Source of the DNA: JAHEIJ01 sp040235565
GTDB lineage: Bacteria > Pseudomonadota > Gammaproteobacteria > UBA6429 > Thiohalophilaceae
Direction: 5' to 3'
DNA: 11,228 nucleotides
NCBI GenBank assembly: GCA_040235565.1
Contig: JBECLA010000019.1
Coordinates: 1-11,228 of the forward strand
Positions within the stretch are counted from its first letter, which is position 1. Each line of letters begins with the position of its first letter. Shown here in pieces: positions 7,743 through 11,228 of this stretch. The notes under the pieces are model-generated. The model did no database searches. It was not told where the DNA came from and worked only from the letters and a program-made list of their open reading frames with translations. A program made the translations under genes and the position numbers.

Positions 7743-8721
7743 GAGGTGAAACCCTTAAACTTACTTCGCCAGCATGATAAGGCGTAATAATCCCATCGGT
7801 TTCCAGTAGCAAGGCACCGTCTGCATCTATCCCCCTTGCAATACCCTGTTGTACCCTGTTCGGAAAATGTAATGCTACCGGGCAATTAAGGCAAATGTCA
7901 TGTTCCCGCCACTCAGAAAGGAATGATGCCAGGCCTGATTGTTGGAAACTACTCACCGCCTGTATCAGTTCATCCAATAGCACCCCGGCCAACAGGTTCC
8001 TGTCAATGTGACGCCCCTGTATTGTCTGCAGGTCTACCCAGGGCTGGTCAATAGCATTTGCATCAACAGCTTCCATATTTACATTCATGCCAATGCCAAT
8101 CACGATCAACCAGGGTCCATTGGCTTCGCCGCGCATTTCCAATAACACACCGCCCAGCTTTTTCTCTTGCCATAACACATCATTGGGCCACTTCAAGCCT
8201 ACGCCCTCGATGTCCAGTTTGACCAAGGCACGTAAAATGGCCACGGCAATTGCCAGGCTTAATCCGGATAAGTGTCTGGCATCCAGCTCGAATTTCCATA
8301 CCAGAGATAAATAAAGATTTCGACCGAAAGGTGAGACCCAGTTTCGCCCACGGCGTCCCCGCCCTGCTGTCTGGTGCTCTGCCAGCACCGCCAAGCCAGT
8401 AGCGGAGCCTTTCATTACCTGATCGAGGGCATAGCGGTTGGTAGAATCCACGGAGGACAGGATGTGTAGCTCCGGTAATTGATCTCGATACTGCGGCTGT
8501 ATGGCCGCAACAATGGCACCCTTATCCAGCAACTCTAATGGGGTGGCGAGCTGATAACCCCGACCCGAGACAGCATTGATTTTTACTTGCCACTCCTGCT
8601 GTAATTTCTGAACCGTTTTCCACACCGCCGCGCGGGAAATCCCGAGGGTTTCACCCACACTGCTGCCAGAATGAAAGCGGCCGTCACTCAAAATGCGCAA
8701 GACTGTCATTACCGTATTCAT
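7732..8721 (-). CDS. birA: Bifunctional biotin-protein ligase / biotin operon repressor
   Basis: BirA activates biotin to biotinyl-5'-AMP and attaches it to the carboxylase carrier protein (AccB). With bound biotinyl-AMP it can repress biotin synthesis genes. The 329-residue protein has an N-terminal winged helix-turn-helix (about 5-60; GETLGISRAAVWKTVQKLQ is the recognition region), so this is the repressor type. The ligase domain has STNRYA (93-98), the biotinyl-AMP loop GRGRRGR (120-126), KWPNDV (177-182) and KLGGVLLE (188-195) with Lys188 in the catalytic position. A C-terminal SH3-like domain follows. The start at 8721 has no evident SD. An in-frame ATG at 8709 is the alternative. No bio operator is visible in the window. 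It heads the birA-coaX-SPOR operon. Confidence 0.96.
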   Translation of the reverse strand: MNTVMTVLRILSDGRFHSGSSVGETLGISRAAVWKTVQKLQQEWQVKINAVSGRGYQLATPLELLDKGAIVAAIQPQYRDQLPELHILSSVDSTNRYALDQVMKGSATGLAVLAEHQTAGRGRRGRNWVSPFGRNLYLSLVWKFELDARHLSGLSLAIAVAILRALVKLDIEGVGLKWPNDVLWQEKKLGGVLLEMRGEANGPWLIVIGIGMNVNMEAVDANAIDQPWVDLQTIQGRHIDRNLLAGVLLDELIQAVSSFQQSGLASFLSEWREHDICLNCPVALHFPNRVQQGIARGIDADGALLLETDGIITPYHAGEVSLRVSPHGR

Positions 8722-8764
8722 TGCTGTAGTGTATCAAGCTGTCGTTAACTGTGTCGGCAAATCC

Positions 8765-9739
8765 ATGACAAATCAGGAGCAGAATTTTTACTTTCCCCTA
8801 CGGAAAGGCAGATATGAAGTTACGCCAGGGCTTTACAAGCTGGGAACGGATTTTGGTAATGGTGACGATGACGCCCTGATCTTTCAGATTGATGCAAATT
8901 TTACCCGTTACCGCCAGGAAAAAATATCCGCCCGACAAGAAAGGCTGGATAAATATTATTGTACCGATGCCTTGTCGCCAACTACTCAAGCATATATTGC
9001 CCGATTTATCATTCATCAACTTTGCCAGAAGCATCCAGAATTTTTCCGATACGAACAGCAAAAAGATCACCACCATCTGTCATGTCGACTAACCGGTGAC
9101 GAATTAATTTTTGGACCAGACTATAAACTGCTTCCTTCCCGGACGAACAATCAAAATTACCGGGATTGTCTCGATGCTCTGGCCATGCAGGTCCAGGAGG
9201 ATATGGCCCTGGTTGAGATCAGCTCCGCAGGTACTAACCGGATCAGTGCCCTGCATCTCTGTTTTCCCAATCACTGGGCTGCCGAAGACAAGATTGGCCA
9301 AAGCTTTGTGCACAGCCATGCACCGGTGCCAGGTATGGCAAAAATCAACCAACAAGCTGATCAGTTACTTGCAAGTCTGCTGAAACGGGGACCCTTTGTC
9401 CGCTTTGCCTGGGGACTGACAAACGATGAACGCCTGAACCACCACCCGATTGCCCCCATAGATCATGATGCAGTGCAATGGCAGGGGCGACACTTTGATC
9501 CGACTCATCCCGAGTTGTACTTACGGGTGGAAAGACAGGTGATTCAGGGATTTCCGACCATCAATACGCTACTATTTACAATTCGGACGTATCTCTATGA
9601 TGTTGCGATCCTTAAACAGACAGCGGTAAATCGTCAGGCCCTGTTTTCCGCATTGCAAACAATGTCAGCGGAAACATTACACTACAAGGGACTGGCTCAA
9701 AATCTTCCTGCAATTCTGGCCTGGTTAGAGAACTCGTGA
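8765..9739 (+). CDS. Heme-dependent oxidative N-demethylase-like protein (DUF3445)
   Basis: I recognise this as the family called DUF3445 / HODM alpha subunit-like (Pfam PF11927). The markers are FPLRKGRYEVTPGL near the N-terminus, NHWAAEDKIGQSFVHSHAPVPGM (169-191), and the C-terminal pair LRVERQ (253-258) and FTIRTYL (271-277). Characterised members oxidatively demethylate secondary amines such as dimethylamine using heme, but most members have no known substrate, so the reaction here is not established. I start it at the ATG at 8765 (324 aa). The frame continues to an ATG at 8693, but that would overlap the divergent birA start and adds a hydrophobic stretch atypical of the family. Neither start has a good SD. 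No partner subunit or reductase gene is adjacent. Confidence 0.75.
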   Translation: MTNQEQNFYFPLRKGRYEVTPGLYKLGTDFGNGDDDALIFQIDANFTRYRQEKISARQERLDKYYCTDALSPTTQAYIARFIIHQLCQKHPEFFRYEQQKDHHHLSCRLTGDELIFGPDYKLLPSRTNNQNYRDCLDALAMQVQEDMALVEISSAGTNRISALHLCFPNHWAAEDKIGQSFVHSHAPVPGMAKINQQADQLLASLLKRGPFVRFAWGLTNDERLNHHPIAPIDHDAVQWQGRHFDPTHPELYLRVERQVIQGFPTINTLLFTIRTYLYDVAILKQTAVNRQALFSALQTMSAETLHYKGLAQNLPAILAWLENS

Positions 9740-9757
9740 GATAGCCTGACACTTCTC

Positions 9758-10195
9758 TCAGCTGTGAATTCGTACTGCATGCACATCACAAGGGGTCCCG
9801 TGCAAAATAGCATTCGCCGTGGATCCTAACAACAACCCTACGCCATGACGACCATGGGTGCCAATCACAATGAGATCGGCTTTTTCTTCTTCTACCACCC
9901 GAAAAATTTCACTTCGGGTAGAACCCAGCGTAACGATTTGCGATACCTTACCCATGTCCAGTTCACTGGCAATTTTAGCCAGAAACGTTTTGGCCCGGTC
10001 CAGCAGGGTATCATCAAGTTCGGCGGGTAAACTGGTCATCAAATCATAGCTGTTATCAACAATGACAGGCTCCACCACGTGGATCAGAGTCAGTTTGGCA
10101 CCATACTGTGACGCCAGGTCCTTTCCCCGTTCCGCCACCTGCCTGGCTTCATTCGATAAATCAAGTGCCACAAGAACATGTTTGTAGGGTTGCAT
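9758..10195 (-). CDS. UspA-type universal stress protein
   Basis: This is a 145-residue single-domain universal stress protein, a small cytoplasmic alpha/beta nucleotide-binding-fold protein usually induced in starvation and stress. It opens MQPYKHVLVALDLS (strand 1 with its conserved Asp12), then has KLTLIHVVEP (34-43), DLIVIGTHGRHGVGLLLGS (107-125) and the final strand CDVHAVRI (136-143). The GTHG...GS pattern resembles ATP-binding members, with eight rather than nine residues between the second and third Gly. The start at 10195 is chosen for its SD AGGAG eight bases upstream. The frame stays open to 10291, but that extension is not Usp-like. It converges with the DUF3445 gene (18-bp gap) and follows an rRNA operon end. 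Confidence 0.92.
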   Translation of the reverse strand: MQPYKHVLVALDLSNEARQVAERGKDLASQYGAKLTLIHVVEPVIVDNSYDLMTSLPAELDDTLLDRAKTFLAKIASELDMGKVSQIVTLGSTRSEIFRVVEEEKADLIVIGTHGRHGVGLLLGSTANAILHGTPCDVHAVRIHS

Positions 10196-10305
10196 CGGCT
10201 CTGCTCCTGCAAAGTTTTTATGCGCTACTTTTAGTGTGGCAAAAAATGGCATGATGGTACAGGAAGTTGCGCGACCAGAACGAGTAATCATCCCCCGATG
10301 TGTTT

Positions 10306-10395
10306 CATGGCCCTGAAAGTATACAGTTCCGGACTAACCGCCGTGCTATAAAAGAAAACCCCGATGCACCAAAAGGTACATCGGGGTTTTTAATT
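10306..10395. repeat. Direct repeat copy B (terminator-bearing)
   Basis: This block of about 90 bp is nearly identical to 10774-10866. Both run from a CATG-CCC-GAAAG-like start through AGTTCCGGACTAACCG, an ATAAAAG tract and the same hairpin with its T-run. The differences are a few substitutions and one A in the A-run. Copy B lies about 470 bp further from 5S rRNA than copy A and is most simply a duplicate of the rrn operon tail. Confidence 0.9.
10355..10391. terminator. Bidirectional intrinsic terminator, copy B
   Basis: The stem CCCCGATG/CATCGGGG has an inner ACC/GGT extension across a C/A mismatch and an AAAA loop. It is flanked by an A-run on one side and a T-run on the other, so it should work on both strands. 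It is the second terminator after the rRNA operon on the minus strand. Confidence 0.85.
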
Positions 10396-10773
10396 GACGT
10401 CCAGGGACGGACTATTATCGCGAAGGCCATGGAGAAGGTGAGACCGGAGGTCGACGACTACAGGGATGTAGGAGGTAGAGCGAAGCAGGAGCCAGAGCCG
10501 AGAAACTGGCCTGGGCCATGGCCGAGAGCGGTGAAAGCCTGGCGGTTCTGCGCAAGGATGCGCTTATGCCCCGAAGCACAGGGATGAAGTACACGGAGGT
10601 ATGACCGGAGGAAATCCCTTTTGGGGACAAATGTCGCGAACGGGAATGGATGCCCGTATGCGAGCGAACACTGTCCTGAAACAAGTGTCCTACTTGGTCT
10701 TCGCGCCATCCATGGCGCTCGCCCTACGGGCGCACTTCGTGCGACCAAATCGGCTATCCATGCCGATTTGTCA
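10396..10773. repeat. Palindrome-rich non-coding segment between terminators
   Basis: This block of about 380 bp between the two terminator repeats contains a series of inverted repeats: CTACA/TGTAG (10458-10471), the palindrome GGCCATGGCC (10514-10523), GCGCCAT/ATGGCGC (10703-10718), CGCCC/GGGCG (10720-10732), CGCAC/GTGCG (10731-10743) and CAAATCGGC/GCCGATTTG with a 7-nt loop (10746-10770). The last four form a continuous run of hairpins. The ORFs across it have no recognisable protein character. It looks like a dispersed intergenic repeat or mosaic of such repeats, but I have no second copy in the window to prove that. Confidence 0.6.
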
Positions 10774-10866
10774 CATGACCCTTGGAAAGAAAAAGTTCCG
10801 GACTAACCGTCGTGCGATAAAAGAAAAACCCCGATGCACCAAAAGGTACATCGGGGTTTTTGAATT
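10774..10866. repeat. Direct repeat copy A (terminator-bearing)
   Basis: This is the copy next to 5S rRNA, starting three bases beyond its 3' end, of the block repeated at 10306-10395. It carries the terminator that closes the rRNA operon. The shared sequence extends beyond the hairpin on the distal side (ATAAAAG, AGTTCCGGACTAACCG), so a longer tail was duplicated, not just a terminator motif. Confidence 0.9.
10824..10861. terminator. rRNA operon terminator, copy A
   Basis: The stem CCCCGATG/CATCGGGG, with inner ACC/GGT and an AAAA loop, is flanked by five A and five T, giving a symmetrical terminator. On the minus strand it begins 8-9 nt after the 5S rRNA 3' end, the normal place for the end of an rrn operon. 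Confidence 0.9.
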
Positions 10867-10869
10867 AAA

Positions 10870-10987
10870 GCCTGGCGGTGTCCTACTTTCACATGGGGAG
10901 GCCCCACACTATCATCGGCGCTAAGCAGTTTCACTTCCGAGTTCGGGATGGGATCGGGTGGTTCCCACTTGCCATTGCCGCCAGGCA
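10870..10987 (-). rRNA. rrf: 5S ribosomal RNA
   Basis: On the minus strand the gene begins TGCCTGGCGGC and ends CCGCCAGGC, the complementary terminal helix of 5S rRNA. Between them are the conserved CCCATCCCGAACTCGGAAGTGAAAC and GCGCCGATG-TAGTGTGGGG segments. The length of about 118 nt fits. The exact ends are set by the terminal helix and may differ by one or two bases. It follows 23S rRNA by about 155 bp. Confidence 0.97.
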
Positions 10988-10995
10988 AACTGGTT

Positions 10996-11074
10996 GAAAA
11001 AACGGGGTCAGAGTCAATTTTCCTCATTATCAATTCTTGATCCCAAAGCGAATTGACTCTGACCCCGTTTTTTC
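10996..11074. repeat. Perfect 24-bp inverted repeat in 23S-5S spacer
   Basis: The arms at 10996-11019 and 11051-11074 are perfect reverse complements (24 bp each) around a 31-nt loop. The left arm has the form G-A6-CGGGGTCAGAGTCAATT and the right arm is its complement ending in a run of T and C. The stem followed by T6 reads as an intrinsic terminator on both strands. The element is compact (79 bp), carries no ORF, and sits in a transcribed spacer. It resembles a MITE or a REP-type palindrome mobilised by a REP-associated transposase. That origin is inference, since no transposase is in the window. Confidence 0.9.
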
Positions 11075-11120
11075 CAAATCGAAGATGAATCCAGACAGGT
11101 GTACATTACGTTGACAACCG

Positions 11121-11137
11121 ACCCAAAATATTTGGGT
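11121..11137. repeat. Small hairpin next to 23S 3' end
   Basis: ACCCAAA/TTTGGGT with a 3-nt loop lies a few bases beyond the 23S rRNA 3' end. It may be part of the processing structure of the 23S-5S spacer. No T-run follows it. Confidence 0.45.
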
Positions 11138-11142
11138 GTTAT

Positions 11143-11228
11143 ATGGTCAAGCCTCACGGGCAATTAGTACTGGTTAGCTTCACACATTACTGCGCTTCCA
11201 CATCCAGCCTATCAACCTTGTGGTCTAC
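11143..11228 (-). rRNA. rrl: 23S ribosomal RNA, 3' end (partial)
   Basis: The minus strand reads AGTACTAATTGCCCGTGAGGCTTGACCAT at the end of the gene, the conserved bacterial 23S 3' terminus (E. coli: GTACTAATGAACCGTGAGGCTTAACCTT). The preceding AAGGTTGATAGGCTGGATGTGGAAG and GCGCAGTAATGTGTGAAGC are typical helix 99-101 sequence. Only the last 86 nt or so are inside the window. The 3' end is set by similarity. Confidence 0.96.

Noticed and set aside
8693..8764. N-terminal extension of the DUF3445 gene that looks like a signal peptide
   Set aside because: It overlaps the birA start on the other strand, has no SD, and the family normally begins near the FPLRKGRYEV segment.
10196..10291. N-terminal extension of the UspA frame
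   Set aside because: Usp proteins begin at the first beta strand, and a good SD (AGGAG) precedes the ATG at 10195.
10300..10924. Plus-strand ORFs 10300-10587 and 10601-10924
   Set aside because: They run through terminators, palindromes and 5S rRNA. Similar peptide stretches arise in both simply because the terminator block is duplicated.

Overview
The window looks like chromosomal DNA of a gammaproteobacterium. The evidence is the order tRNA-Thr(UGU)/Tyr/Gly/Thr(GGU)/tuf (the tufB locus), a birA-coaX-SPOR operon beside it, an rRNA operon end next door, and AceA, AceK and RraA proteins that resemble their E. coli counterparts. I cannot name the genus. No phage, CRISPR, toxin-antitoxin or defence genes are visible. 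The unusual material is non-coding.

Layout, left to right. Bases 1-1184 (minus) hold most of tuf (EF-Tu), cut at its last codons by the window edge. Bases 1258-2016 (minus) hold four tRNA genes upstream of tuf. A strong intrinsic terminator and a second sigma70-type promoter lie between the first tRNA and the other three, so the cluster is probably two transcription units. Bases 2435-4237 (plus) hold aceA (isocitrate lyase) and an rraA-family gene 15 bp behind it. Bases 4279-6024 (minus) hold aceK, convergent with them. Together these form a glyoxylate-bypass block: AceA competes with isocitrate dehydrogenase for isocitrate, and AceK switches the dehydrogenase off and on by phosphorylation. 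Bases 6340-8721 (minus) hold the tightly overlapping operon birA-coaX-SPOR protein (biotin ligase, type III pantothenate kinase, septal peptidoglycan-binding membrane protein). Bases 8765-9739 (plus) hold a protein of the heme-dependent oxidative N-demethylase-like family (DUF3445). Bases 9758-10195 (minus) hold a UspA-type universal stress protein. Bases 10306-10866 are non-coding: two near-identical copies of an rrn-type terminator flank a palindrome-rich segment of about 380 bp. Bases 10870-11228 (minus) are 5S rRNA, a 23S-5S spacer and the 3' end of 23S rRNA.

The most notable non-coding structure is a perfect 24-bp inverted repeat with a 31-nt loop (10996-11074) in the spacer between 23S and 5S rRNA. 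It resembles a MITE or REP-type element and also a bidirectional terminator. Other points worth checking are the terminator/promoter pair inside the tRNA-tuf cluster, the duplicated terminator after 5S, the repeated motif in the tRNA spacers, and an RraA-family protein that keeps an aldolase-type metal motif next to isocitrate lyase. I see no convincing new multi-gene system.
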